A stretch of 21,113 bases of DNA, from the NCBI GenBank assembly GCA_017545365.1, contig JAFWOP010000052.1:1-21113 (forward strand), written 5' to 3'. The position numbers and the translations under genes are program-made. The stretch comes from Bacteroidales bacterium. Lineage in GTDB: Bacteria; Bacteroidota; Bacteroidia; Bacteroidales; P3. Shown here piece by piece: positions 7,184 to 14,640 of this stretch (the stretch's first letter is position 1; the number at the start of each line of letters is the position of its first letter). A model generated the notes under the pieces. The model was given only the letters and a program-made list of their open reading frames with translations, had not been told where the DNA came from and ran no database searches.

Positions 7184-7191
7184 TACTTTTG
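7184..7191 (+). promoter_or_regulatory. -7 box (TACTTTTG) of the HU gene
   Basis: TACTTTTG fits TAnnTTTG and is preceded by a T-rich block (7172-7181). It lies 63 bp before the HU start codon, in a 222-bp AT-rich gap after the CPBP gene. No exact TTTG -33 box is present. Confidence 0.6.
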
Positions 7192-7254
7192 CAATCACTT
7201 TCGACCTCCGAAAGAAGACAAATTGAACAAATCACATTAAAAGAAATAATTAAT

Positions 7255-7539
7255 ATGACAAAGGCAGAAATTGTTGCTCAAATTGCACAGAAAACTGGTA
7301 TCGAAAAGGTCGCTATCCAAGCCACCGTTGAAGAATTTATGAATGTCGTTAAGGAGTCTCTTGCCGAAGGCGAGAATGTTTATCTCCGTGGTTTTGGCAG
7401 CTTCATCATCAAGAAGCGTGCTGAGAAGACTGGCCGTAACATCTCCAAGAACACCACCATCATCATCCCCGCTCACAACATTCCTTCGTTCAAACCTGCA
7501 AAGACTTTTGTTAACGACGTCAAGAAGAGCGTGAAATAA
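7255..7539 (+). CDS. HU/IHF-family DNA-binding protein
   Basis: Starting at 7255 (MTKAEIVAQIAQKTG), the 94-residue protein has the usual HU length and fold pattern: helical dimerisation part with VAIQATVEEFM, then GENVYLRGFGSFIIKKR leading into the DNA-binding arm with GRN and the PAHNIPSFKPAK segment. The in-frame ATG at 7189 falls inside the promoter region and is rejected. It is a nucleoid protein that bends and compacts DNA. It opens a run with a tiny basic ribosomal-type protein (19-bp gap) and RNase G downstream. Whether it works as a homodimer or with another subunit cannot be told here. Confidence 0.93.
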   Translation: MTKAEIVAQIAQKTGIEKVAIQATVEEFMNVVKESLAEGENVYLRGFGSFIIKKRAEKTGRNISKNTTIIIPAHNIPSFKPAKTFVNDVKKSVK

Positions 7540-7558
7540 CTTTTAAAATAGTAATACA

Positions 7559-7648
7559 ATGCCTAACGGGAAAAAACACAAAAGACATAAGATGTCTACT
7601 CATAAGCGCAAAAAACGTCTGCGCAAGAATAGACATAAGAAGAAGTAA
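7559..7648 (+). CDS. 29-residue highly basic protein, AURKAIP1/COX24 (mS38/bS22)-like
   Basis: An ATG at 7559 opens a 29-codon frame ending at TAA 7646-7648, beginning MPNGKKHKRHKM and ending in a tri-lysine. It contains 11 Lys, 5 Arg and 4 His. The HKRHKMSTHKRKKRLRKNRHK pattern matches the COX24/AURKAIP1 domain found in mitochondrial ribosomal protein mS38 and the small bacterial protein bS22, and similar mini-proteins are annotated across Bacteroidota. It is therefore probably a small-subunit ribosomal component that binds rRNA. Its place, 19 bp after HU and upstream of RNase G, links it to RNA metabolism. Its size makes automated annotation likely to miss it. Confidence 0.75.
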   Translation: MPNGKKHKRHKMSTHKRKKRLRKNRHKKK

Positions 7649-7681
7649 TTATTACTCTTCAAGTCTAAAACATTTACAGCT

Positions 7682-7737
7682 AAAACAAATTACACAACGG
7701 CGGATTTGCGTCGTATTGTGTAATTTGTTTTCTTTTT
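7682..7737 (+). terminator. Long stem-loop with T-tract directly before rng
   Basis: Arms 7682-7697 and 7716-7731 (AAAACAAATTACACAA and its exact reverse complement) form a perfect 16-bp stem. The 18-nt loop can itself pair partly (GCG/CGT), and CTTTTT follows. It ends the HU and small-protein transcript. It also stops only 6 nt before the rng start codon at 7744, so any transcript entering rng from upstream carries this structure over the initiation region. Confidence 0.82.
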
Positions 7738-7743
7738 AAAAGA

Positions 7744-9294
7744 ATGAACAAAGAACTAATTGTATCTGCAACTGACAGCGAGGTCCAGTTGGCCTTATTG
7801 GAAGACAAACAGCTGGTGGAGCTGCACAAGGACAAGTCGGGCAATAAAGTACAGGTCGGCGATATTTATGTCGGCAAGGTGAGGAAGATTATGCCCGGCC
7901 TGAATGCCGCTTTTATTGACGTGGGAGAAGAGAAGGATGGCTTTGTCCACTATTTGGATTTGGGAACCAATTACAATTCTGTAGCCAAGTATATGAAGCT
8001 GGCTATGAACGGTGACTCTTCAGTTGCATCCTTAAAGAATTTCAAGGTCGAACCCATCTTGGAAAAGACGGGCAATCTGTCCAATATATTGAAAGTGGGA
8101 CAGCTCGTGTTGGCTCAGGTGGCCAAGGAGCCCATCTCAACCAAAGGTCCCAAACTGTCGGGCGACATCTCTTTTGCCGGACGGTATTTGGTGCTTACCC
8201 CCTTCGTTTCTCGAATCTCCATCTCCCAAAAGATCAAAGGCAGTGAAGAGCGAGGTCGTCTTCGTCGTTTGATGCAAAGTATCAAGCCCGACAACTTTGG
8301 TATCATCGTCCGTACTATTGCCGAGGGTAGGGGAGTGGCAGAGCTAGATGCCGACCTCCGTCACCTGATGTCCCAGTGGGAGCAACTTACCCAGCGTCTT
8401 AAGCAAATCACTGGCCCCCAAAAAATCCTGTCCGAACTGAGCACTACTTCTGTGCTTCTCCGAGATGTCCTTACCGATGATTTCAATGCGATATACGTGG
8501 ATAATGAGGCAATATACAACGAAGTGTACCAGTACATCAAGACCATTGCCCCGGATAAGACCGACATTGTCCACTACTACAAGATGGAGGCACCCATCTT
8601 CGAACAATTTGGGGTCTCGCGCGACATACGCCGCGCCTTTGGCCGCATTGTTACTATCCGCTCAGGTGTGTACCTTTACATTGAACACACTGAAGCCATG
8701 CATGTTATTGACGTCAATAGCGGTAATCATATAAAAGCCGGTCAGGGACAGGAGGATACAGCCCTACAGGTGAATATCGAGTCTGCAAAAGAAATCGCAC
8801 GGCAGCTCCGTTTGCGCGACATGGGGGGCATCGTGATAGTCGACTTTGTCGATATGGCAAAGGCAGAAAATCGGAAGCAGCTGTACGATGTGATGTGTGC
8901 AGAAATGTCTCGCGACAAAGCCCGTCACACCATACTCCCACTCAGTAAGTTCGGGTTGATGCAAATCACTCGTCAGCGAGTGCGCCCCGCCGTCGAGGTC
9001 AACGTGCAGGAAAAATGTCCCTTCTGCGATGGCACAGGCACTATCAAGTCCAGCCTGGTAGTCGTTGATGAAATCGAAACCAACCTGCGCTACCTCATCT
9101 CCTCTCAGAATGAGAAACGTCTCACCGTCATCACGCATCCCTATGTCTATGCATACCTCACCAAAGGGCTCAGAAGCGTCCGTCGTCAATGGATGCGCAA
9201 ATACAAGCTTCACATCACCATCAAGCCTTCCGAATCATACGGTTTATTGGAATACAAGTTCTTCAATGCTGCCGGCGATGAAATTTCAATGTAG
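7744..9294 (+). CDS. rng: Ribonuclease G/E family endoribonuclease
   Basis: The 516-residue protein has the RNase G layout. An S1-like RNA-binding domain near residues 36-145 contains VGDIYVGKVRKIMPGLNAAFIDVG with DGFVHY. The DNase I-like catalytic domain follows, with VIDVNSG (Asp323, Asn325) and GGIVIVDFVDM (Asp367), equivalent to the Mg-binding Asp303, Asn305 and Asp346 of E. coli RNase E. The zinc link ECPFCDGTG-type motif is at Cys425 and Cys428, and the C-terminus is the short RNase G type without a degradosome scaffold. It makes endonucleolytic cuts in AU-rich single-stranded RNA, in rRNA 5' maturation and mRNA decay. It sits after HU and the small ribosomal-type protein, and its last 17 bp overlap the GH25 gene. 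The stem-loop at 7682 suggests control at the 5' end. Confidence 0.95.
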   Translation: MNKELIVSATDSEVQLALLEDKQLVELHKDKSGNKVQVGDIYVGKVRKIMPGLNAAFIDVGEEKDGFVHYLDLGTNYNSVAKYMKLAMNGDSSVASLKNFKVEPILEKTGNLSNILKVGQLVLAQVAKEPISTKGPKLSGDISFAGRYLVLTPFVSRISISQKIKGSEERGRLRRLMQSIKPDNFGIIVRTIAEGRGVAELDADLRHLMSQWEQLTQRLKQITGPQKILSELSTTSVLLRDVLTDDFNAIYVDNEAIYNEVYQYIKTIAPDKTDIVHYYKMEAPIFEQFGVSRDIRRAFGRIVTIRSGVYLYIEHTEAMHVIDVNSGNHIKAGQGQEDTALQVNIESAKEIARQLRLRDMGGIVIVDFVDMAKAENRKQLYDVMCAEMSRDKARHTILPLSKFGLMQITRQRVRPAVEVNVQEKCPFCDGTGTIKSSLVVVDEIETNLRYLISSQNEKRLTVITHPYVYAYLTKGLRSVRRQWMRKYKLHITIKPSESYGLLEYKFFNAAGDEISM

Positions 9295-10072
9295 GCTTCT
9301 CCTATCACTCCTAATCCTTGTGCTTGCCGCGTCGGTACCATCTACGTTGCAAGCACAAGGCATTGATGTCTCCAAGTTCCAGGGCACAATCAACTGGAAG
9401 AAAGTTGCCAATAGCAAGAAAGTCAAGTTCGTCTACATCCGTGCCACAGAAGGGACCTCTATCAAAGACCCCAATTATAGGGCTAATGTAGACTCTGCCC
9501 GTAAGCACAATATTTATGTCGGGAGCTATCATGTATATAGCAGTAAGACCTCGGCCTATACGCAGTTCGCCAACTATAAGTCCGTCGTAGTCAAGCAGAA
9601 ACAAGACCTTATTCCCGTCCTCGACATCGAAGGGCATCACAGCGGCCGGCTTGACATGGCACGCGTCAACAAACTCCTCGAACTCATGGAGAAGGAATAT
9701 GGTGTCAAACCCATGATATACACTAGCGAGAAAGTCTACAACGAACATTTCACGGGCAAACGCTACCGTTCCTATCACATCTTCATAGCCAACTACCATG
9801 GCACCCCCACCGTCCGCTACACCCTTTGGCAGCACAGCCAGACGGGCCGCATCAGCGGCATCAAAGGCGACGTAGACCTCAGCAAGTTCCATAAGAAGCA
9901 CAGCCTCTACGACATCCTCCTGCCCAAGCACCGCATGAAGAAAGCCCCTCAAGCCGATTCCACGGCCACTAAAAAAGCCGACATGGCCAAGCGCGACACT
10001 ACAAAATCGTCTACCAACAAGCCCTCCGCTGCCAAGTCAGTTTCGGCAAAGAACACTGCCAATTCCAATTAG
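9278..10072 (+). CDS. Secreted GH25 family lysozyme-like muramidase
   Basis: The start at 9278 gives MKFQCRLLLSLLILVLAA and a clean Sec signal cut near AQG (residues 26-28); the longer upstream frame is out-of-frame rng sequence. The 264-residue product has the GH25 motifs: GIDVSKFQG (Asp30), YIRATEG (54-58), YVGSYH, VLDIEG (Asp116 and Glu118, the catalytic pair) and DVDLSKF near the end of the barrel. It should hydrolyse the beta-1,4 bond between N-acetylmuramic acid and N-acetylglucosamine in peptidoglycan, in the periplasm or outside. After residue 222 the domain is followed by a low-complexity tail rich in Lys, Ser, Thr and Ala, probably a flexible wall-binding or linker segment. Its first 17 bp overlap rng, suggesting translational coupling. 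Confidence 0.9.
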   Translation: MKFQCRLLLSLLILVLAASVPSTLQAQGIDVSKFQGTINWKKVANSKKVKFVYIRATEGTSIKDPNYRANVDSARKHNIYVGSYHVYSSKTSAYTQFANYKSVVVKQKQDLIPVLDIEGHHSGRLDMARVNKLLELMEKEYGVKPMIYTSEKVYNEHFTGKRYRSYHIFIANYHGTPTVRYTLWQHSQTGRISGIKGDVDLSKFHKKHSLYDILLPKHRMKKAPQADSTATKKADMAKRDTTKSSTNKPSAAKSVSAKNTANSN

Positions 10073-10377
10073 TTTCATTCTCATCAATTCCAAGGGGTCG
10101 ATTGGCCGCCATTTCAGACCGCTTTCACCATTCTTTCGAAACATCTGCGTGGAAGCCCCGTTATGTTTAGGATGTATGTTCCTAAAAAGAGTCAAAATAT
10201 GGCTGGATGGTAACTTAGAAAGGGTGAAGGCATCCTATGAGAGCTATGTTTGTTGGGATAGTTGCATGTTTTTGTAGCGTAACTTGTTTGTGTATTTGCC
10301 CCGTGGAAGAGACACGATAATGATGGCAAAAAATTGAAGTAGTAAAGAAAAATAGAGCTTGAAGTACTTTCTCTGTC
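10073..10377. other. Gene-free stretch after the GH25 gene
   Basis: No open frame here resembles a protein. The only structure is a perfect 7-bp hairpin, TTTAGGA (10166-10172) with TCCTAAA (10180-10186), without a T-run on either side. The stretch leads into the transposase relic. Confidence 0.5.
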
Positions 10378-10554
10378 TGCCAGCATCTCGGCTATCTTGT
10401 CGCCCGATGCCCATGTGGTTTTACGAATGACAACCATGAGGGCCTTTTACTCCTCGGTCAGGGCATAGGCAATCGTGTGCGGCCGCGAGCTGTAGCCCTT
10501 CAGGCATTCGCGTTTGCGACATTTGCTGACCGTGTTTTCAGACACCTTGTATTG
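10378..10554 (-). pseudogene. Relic of an IS481-type transposase N-terminal domain, with in-frame stop
   Basis: Read on the minus strand from about 10551, the translation is KVSENTVSKCRKREC, YSSRPHTIAYALTEE, a TAA stop (10447-10449), then in the same frame KALMVVIRKTTWASGDKIAEMLA. The pattern VSxxTVSKWRKRxxxxxxSSRPH followed by a helix with an IR and TW motif is the helix-turn-helix region of IS481/IS3-like transposases of Bacteroidota. The stop replaces one codon, and the match fades on both sides, with no DDE catalytic domain and no visible terminal inverted repeats. This is an old, non-functional fragment. The flanking minus-strand frames are chance extensions. Confidence 0.65.
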
Positions 10555-10803
10555 GGCGGGCTGTTTCTGGTTTGTCAAGTTAGATTTGTCCGTGCATTGG
10601 ATGAATGGTCCGTAAAGTGGGAGAATGCTGTAAACGAGAGGGAAAATTTTGTTGAAGACGGGAAGTAACGTTCCACATACACCCATATGAACCTCAGGAA
10701 GGCCTACCGCAGTCTGCGTGGGAACATTCGCCATCTACGCCGAACTTTGTAATAAAAATGAAACTTTTTTGTCGAAAAAGCTTACGGATTGCAAAAAAAA
10801 CGT

Positions 10804-10811
10804 TATCTTTG
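10804..10811 (+). promoter_or_regulatory. -7 box (TATCTTTG) of the kamD operon
   Basis: TATCTTTG fits the TAnnTTTG consensus and lies 98 bp before the kamD start. No well-placed TTTG -33 box is present; the nearest TTG (10789-10791) is too close. The leader of about 90 nt contains no cobalamin-riboswitch signature that I can recognise. Confidence 0.6.
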
Positions 10812-10909
10812 CAAGTCTGAAATAATGTGCGGCAGACTCCATTCCGTCGAGGGTGTGGCGTGTGCTAGTGTTTGAACGAAAGACAATTAGTAATATTAAA
10901 TATATAAAT

Positions 10910-12466
10910 ATGCAAGAGAGTAAAGTAGGTCTCGATTTTAAAAAAGTAGAGCATGCCCGCGGCGTGGCAAAGAAAATTGCCAACCAAGTGCAGGATTTTG
11001 TGGGCAACTATACCACCGTTGCTGTAGAGCGCACAATCTGCCGTTTGTTGGGTATTGATGGCATTGATGCCAATGAAGTCCCCCTGCCCAATGTAGTGGT
11101 GGATGAACTAAAAAGCAAAGGTCTCCTGGGCCAGGGTGTCTGCTTTTTTATGGGCAACGCAATCCTCGAGACAGGGAAATCGCCCCAGGAGATAGCCGAT
11201 GCCATCAGTGAGGGTCAGTTGGACATCACCCAGCTGCCAGTTCACAAGGCCGACGAGATTGCCAAGGCCTTGCAGCCTTACATCGATGAAAATATCGCGC
11301 GTATCCGTGCTCGCCGTCAACGCCGTGAGCATTATATTGAAACCATCGGCGAAGGCTCCAAGCCGTATCTATACATCATTGTTGCCACGGGTAACATTTA
11401 TGAGGATGTGGTGCAGGCCCAGGCCGGCGCCCGTCAGGGCGCAGACATCATCGCAGTGATTCGCACCACTGGACAGAGCCTTCTGGACTATGTGCCTTAT
11501 GGTGCCACAACCGAAGGATTCGGCGGCACTTTTGCCACTCAGGAGAACTTCCGCATCATGCGCAAGGCTTTGGACGAGGTGGGCGAAGAGGTCGGCCGCT
11601 ATATTCGCCTCTGCAACTACTGCTCGGGTCTCTGCATGCCTGAGATTGCCGCCATGGGCGCCCTCGAGGGTTTGGATGTGATGCTGAACGACGCGCTTTA
11701 TGGCATCCTCTTCCGCGACATCAACATGCAGCGTACCTTGATTGACCAGTATTTCAGCCGTATCATCAACGGTTTTGCGGGCGTTATCATCAACACCGGC
11801 GAGGACAACTATCTGACCACCGCCGACGCATACGAAGAGGCGCATACGGTGCTGGCATCAGACTTCATCAACGAGCAGCTGGCACTGCTGGCGGGTCTGC
11901 CCGAAGAGCAGCAGGGGTTGGGTCATGCTTTCGAGATGGACCCCATGCTGGAGAACGGCTTCCTTTACGAGTTGGCACAAGCTCAGATGCTGCGTGAAAT
12001 CTTCCCCAAGGCTCCGTTGAAATATATGCCTCCTACGAAGTTCATGACGGGCAACATCTTCCGCGGCCATATACAGGATGCTCTGTTCAACATCATCGGT
12101 CAGTGGACCCATCAGGGGCTGCAGTTGCTGGGTATGCCCACCGAGGCTATCCACACTCCCTTCATGAGCGACCGTTACCTGAGCATTGAGAATGCCAAGT
12201 ATATTTTCAACAACATGAAGGATATTGGCGACGAGGTGGAATTCAAGGAGAACGGCATTGTGCGCAACCGCGCCAAGAAGGTTCTGGACGATGCCACGAA
12301 GCTGCTTGAGGCTATGGAGAGCGAAGGTCTGTTCTCAGCTTTGGAGAAGGGCATCTTCGCCAATGTCAAGCGTCCGAAGAACGGCGGCAAGGGCCTGGAC
12401 GGCGTATCGCTCAAGGCCGAGAACTATTTCAACCCGTTTGTTGATATCATGAAAGGTAAAAAGTAA
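10910..12466 (+). CDS. kamD: Lysine 5,6-aminomutase, alpha subunit
   Basis: The 518-residue product (start ATG 10910, MQESKVGLDF) matches clostridial KamD in length and along its whole sequence as I recall it. Matching segments include TTVAVERTICRLLGIDG, YIIVATGNIYED, VIRTTGQSLLDYVPYGATT, EGFGGTFATQENFR, LCNYCSGLCMPEIAAMGA, NTGEDNYLTTADA and KYMPPTKFMTGNIF. With KamE it forms the adenosylcobalamin- and PLP-dependent enzyme that moves the terminal amino group of D-lysine or beta-lysine from carbon 6 to carbon 5, an early step of anaerobic lysine fermentation to acetate and butyrate. It is the first gene of the run kamD-kamE-atoA. The in-frame ATG at 10853 adds 19 residues not seen in the family and is rejected. 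Confidence 0.96.
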   Translation: MQESKVGLDFKKVEHARGVAKKIANQVQDFVGNYTTVAVERTICRLLGIDGIDANEVPLPNVVVDELKSKGLLGQGVCFFMGNAILETGKSPQEIADAISEGQLDITQLPVHKADEIAKALQPYIDENIARIRARRQRREHYIETIGEGSKPYLYIIVATGNIYEDVVQAQAGARQGADIIAVIRTTGQSLLDYVPYGATTEGFGGTFATQENFRIMRKALDEVGEEVGRYIRLCNYCSGLCMPEIAAMGALEGLDVMLNDALYGILFRDINMQRTLIDQYFSRIINGFAGVIINTGEDNYLTTADAYEEAHTVLASDFINEQLALLAGLPEEQQGLGHAFEMDPMLENGFLYELAQAQMLREIFPKAPLKYMPPTKFMTGNIFRGHIQDALFNIIGQWTHQGLQLLGMPTEAIHTPFMSDRYLSIENAKYIFNNMKDIGDEVEFKENGIVRNRAKKVLDDATKLLEAMESEGLFSALEKGIFANVKRPKNGGKGLDGVSLKAENYFNPFVDIMKGKK

Positions 12467-12548
12467 TGTGTTCATGAGTGAGAGTCTGGCGCAACAAACA
12501 CTAACGCATTATCACGATAACACGATAACAGAATAACACAATAGCATT

Positions 12549-13337
12549 ATGAGTGAAGGTTTATATTCAATGGAGGCTAAGGATTTCGACAAAACCTTAG
12601 ACCTGAAAAAGATTAAGCCCTACGGCGACACCATGAACGATGGCAAGACGCAGCTCAGCTTCACGCTGCCTGTGCCTGCTGGTGACGAGGCAAACGAGGC
12701 TGCCAAGCAACTAATGAAGAAGATGGGTTTTGAGAACCCCTTGGTGGTGTACAGCAAGGAATTAACAGAAGGCTTTACGTTCTTCAACTGCTACGGCAGC
12801 TGCACCCATACAGTCGACTATACTACAATTCACGTTCCCAAGGTGGAGAGCAATACGATGGACATGCACGAGTGCGACGAGTATATCCGCGAGCATATCG
12901 GGCGCAAGATTGTGGTTGTGGGTGCCAGCACGGGCACTGACGCGCACACCGTGGGCATCGATGCCATCATGAATATGAAAGGCTACGCCGGCCATTATGG
13001 CTTGGAACGCTACGACATGATTGAGGCTTACAATCTGGGCAGCCAGGTGCCTAACGAAGAGTTTATTGCCAAGGGTATCGAACTCCATGCCGACGCTTTG
13101 ATTGTCTCGCAGACTGTCACCCAGAAGGATATCCACATTAAGAACCTCACCGAGCTGGTTGAGATGCTTGAGGCTGAAGGCCTTCGCGATAAGGTAATAC
13201 TCATCTGCGGTGGTCCCCGTATCAGTCACGAATTGGCCAAAGAGCTGGGATATGACGCCGGGTTCGGCATGAACACTTATGCCGACGACGAGGCCTCGTA
13301 TATCGCTCAGGAAATGGTGAAGCGTGGAATGAAATAA
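12549..13337 (+). CDS. kamE: Lysine 5,6-aminomutase, beta (cobalamin-binding) subunit
   Basis: The 262-residue product contains the B12-binding motif GTDAHTVGIDAI with His133 as the lower cobalt ligand, followed by MNMKGYAGHYGLERY in which Lys144 is the PLP-binding lysine. Both keep the numbering known for the Clostridium sticklandii enzyme. The N-terminal part (YSMEAKDFDKTLDL, KPYGDTMNDG) also matches KamE. It carries both cofactors and works as a heterotetramer with KamD. The gene starts 82 bp after kamD; the gap holds a 20-codon frame at 12474-12536 and a tandem octamer (CACGATAA twice at 12513-12528). All residues needed for function are present. Confidence 0.96.
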   Translation: MSEGLYSMEAKDFDKTLDLKKIKPYGDTMNDGKTQLSFTLPVPAGDEANEAAKQLMKKMGFENPLVVYSKELTEGFTFFNCYGSCTHTVDYTTIHVPKVESNTMDMHECDEYIREHIGRKIVVVGASTGTDAHTVGIDAIMNMKGYAGHYGLERYDMIEAYNLGSQVPNEEFIAKGIELHADALIVSQTVTQKDIHIKNLTELVEMLEAEGLRDKVILICGGPRISHELAKELGYDAGFGMNTYADDEASYIAQEMVKRGMK

Positions 13338-13370
13338 TTGAATCAATAAAGTTAATAATCAATATTCACT

Positions 13371-14027
13371 ATGGAAAAAGAACAAATTAAACCTTTTATC
13401 GCCCGTCGTGCTGCTAAAGAGCTGAAGGACGGCGATGTGGTCAATCTTGGTATTGGCCTCCCGACCCTTATTCCCAACTACCTTCCCGAAGGAGTCCATG
13501 TGATTCTTCAGTCCGAGAATGGAATGATAGGTATGGGTCCCACCCCCGAAGAGGGCAAGGAAGACCCCTGGCTGATTAATGCTGGTGGTGGTTACATCAC
13601 TTATACCGATGAGGCCAGCACTTTCGACAGTGCCACCTCGTTCGGCATTATCCGCGGCGGTCATGTCAATGTGTCTGTCCTGGGTGCTATGCAGGTTGAC
13701 GAAGAGGGTGACTTGGCCAACTGGATGATTCCTGGCAAGAAAACTCCCGGCATGGGCGGTGCTATGGATCTTTTGGTAGGTGCCAAGAAGGTTATCCTGG
13801 CCATGGAGCATACTGCCAAGGGCAATCCTAAGATTTTAAAGAAATGCACGTTGCCCCTCACTGCCAAAGGCCAGGTGAATATGATCATCACTGAGATGGG
13901 TGTCATGGAGATTACCCCCAAGGGCATCGTCCTGACCGAAATCAACCCCGAGTTCACCGTGGAGCAGGTGCAGGCCGCCACTGAGGCCACCCTGATTATC
14001 TCTCCCGACCTCAAAGAAATGAAGTAG
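13371..14027 (+). CDS. atoA: Butyrate/acetoacetate-type CoA-transferase, subunit B
   Basis: The 218-residue protein is a class I (3-oxoacid type) CoA-transferase beta subunit: VVNLGIGLPTLIPNYLP near the N-terminus, the catalytic-glutamate motif SENGMIGMG (Glu49), INAGGGYIT, GGAMDLL and EHTAKGNPKI. The glutamate forms the glutamyl-CoA thioester during transfer of CoA between acyl groups. In lysine fermentation this enzyme moves CoA from butyryl-CoA to acetoacetate, fitting its place 33 bp after kamE. The matching alpha subunit (AtoD type) is not next to it and not in the window, although the enzyme needs both. The symbol ctfB would fit as well; substrate specificity is inferred from context. 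Confidence 0.9.
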   Translation: MEKEQIKPFIARRAAKELKDGDVVNLGIGLPTLIPNYLPEGVHVILQSENGMIGMGPTPEEGKEDPWLINAGGGYITYTDEASTFDSATSFGIIRGGHVNVSVLGAMQVDEEGDLANWMIPGKKTPGMGGAMDLLVGAKKVILAMEHTAKGNPKILKKCTLPLTAKGQVNMIITEMGVMEITPKGIVLTEINPEFTVEQVQAATEATLIISPDLKEMK

Positions 14028-14057
14028 TTTTTACCTCAATATCCAATAAGGCATATT

Positions 14058-14636
14058 ATGAAAAAGTTTTTCCTTTTGTTGGTAGCAGTCGCAGGCTTAG
14101 TGTCTGTTCAGGCACAGCAACATATCGAGTTCAAATGGCATCGTATGTATGGTGTGGCCGGATTTGACTTCTCCACAAATATCAACACCCTCACTTACGA
14201 GGACAAGGCCACCTTTGCCGACTTCTTTGCCGTCGGCGGATGGCAGATTCGTAAGGAGTCAGGTATTGGTCTCGGTGTCGAGTACAAGATGGACCTGGCC
14301 GGTGGTTATTCCCAGCTGCCCGTTTTTGTCGAAGTCCGCAGCCACTATCTCCGCAATCAATTGTCACCTTTCACTTCTGCTTATGTCGGCTATTCCTTTC
14401 CTTTGGGGATGACTGGCGGCACCGATAAAGTGGTCCAGATTCTGAAAGGTGGTCCCACATGGGGTTTGAATGTTGGCGCCCGTTATGCTTTTTCACGCAA
14501 GTTGGGTATCAATGCATTCATCGGCTATCAGGGAATTTTCTTGGACAGTGTTGACTTGCTGGTTGACGGCAAGCGTGAAAACTCCTTGAGAGTCTTGATG
14601 CAGAATGTCAAAGTCGGCGTTGGCTTCAACTTCTAA
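14058..14636 (+). CDS. Small outer-membrane beta-barrel-like protein
   Basis: The 192-residue product has a Sec signal peptide (MKKFFLLLVAVAGLVSVQAQ, cleavage near residue 20). Alternating hydrophobic and polar residues run through the mature part, with repeated aromatic-Gly strand ends such as GLGVEYKMDL, AYVGYSFPLG and GLNVGARYAF, and the protein ends in Phe (VGVGFNF) as outer-membrane barrels do. The length suits an 8-stranded barrel. No named family was recognised. It begins 30 bp after atoA and ends 4 bp before the LacZ-like gene, so it is probably co-transcribed with both; a partnership with the secreted LacZ-like protein is inferred from the tight spacing only. Confidence 0.7.
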   Translation: MKKFFLLLVAVAGLVSVQAQQHIEFKWHRMYGVAGFDFSTNINTLTYEDKATFADFFAVGGWQIRKESGIGLGVEYKMDLAGGYSQLPVFVEVRSHYLRNQLSPFTSAYVGYSFPLGMTGGTDKVVQILKGGPTWGLNVGARYAFSRKLGINAFIGYQGIFLDSVDLLVDGKRENSLRVLMQNVKVGVGFNF

Positions 14637-14640
14637 TCCT

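Noticed and set aside
10447..10734. Intact 95-residue minus-strand gene
   Set aside because: Only the last 34 codons resemble anything (a transposase helix-turn-helix), and the match continues past the stop, so the frame is a relic with a chance extension.
10812..10909. Cobalamin riboswitch before kamD
   Set aside because: The leader is only about 90 nt and lacks a B12 box. KamD/E use B12, but this does not imply B12-regulated expression.
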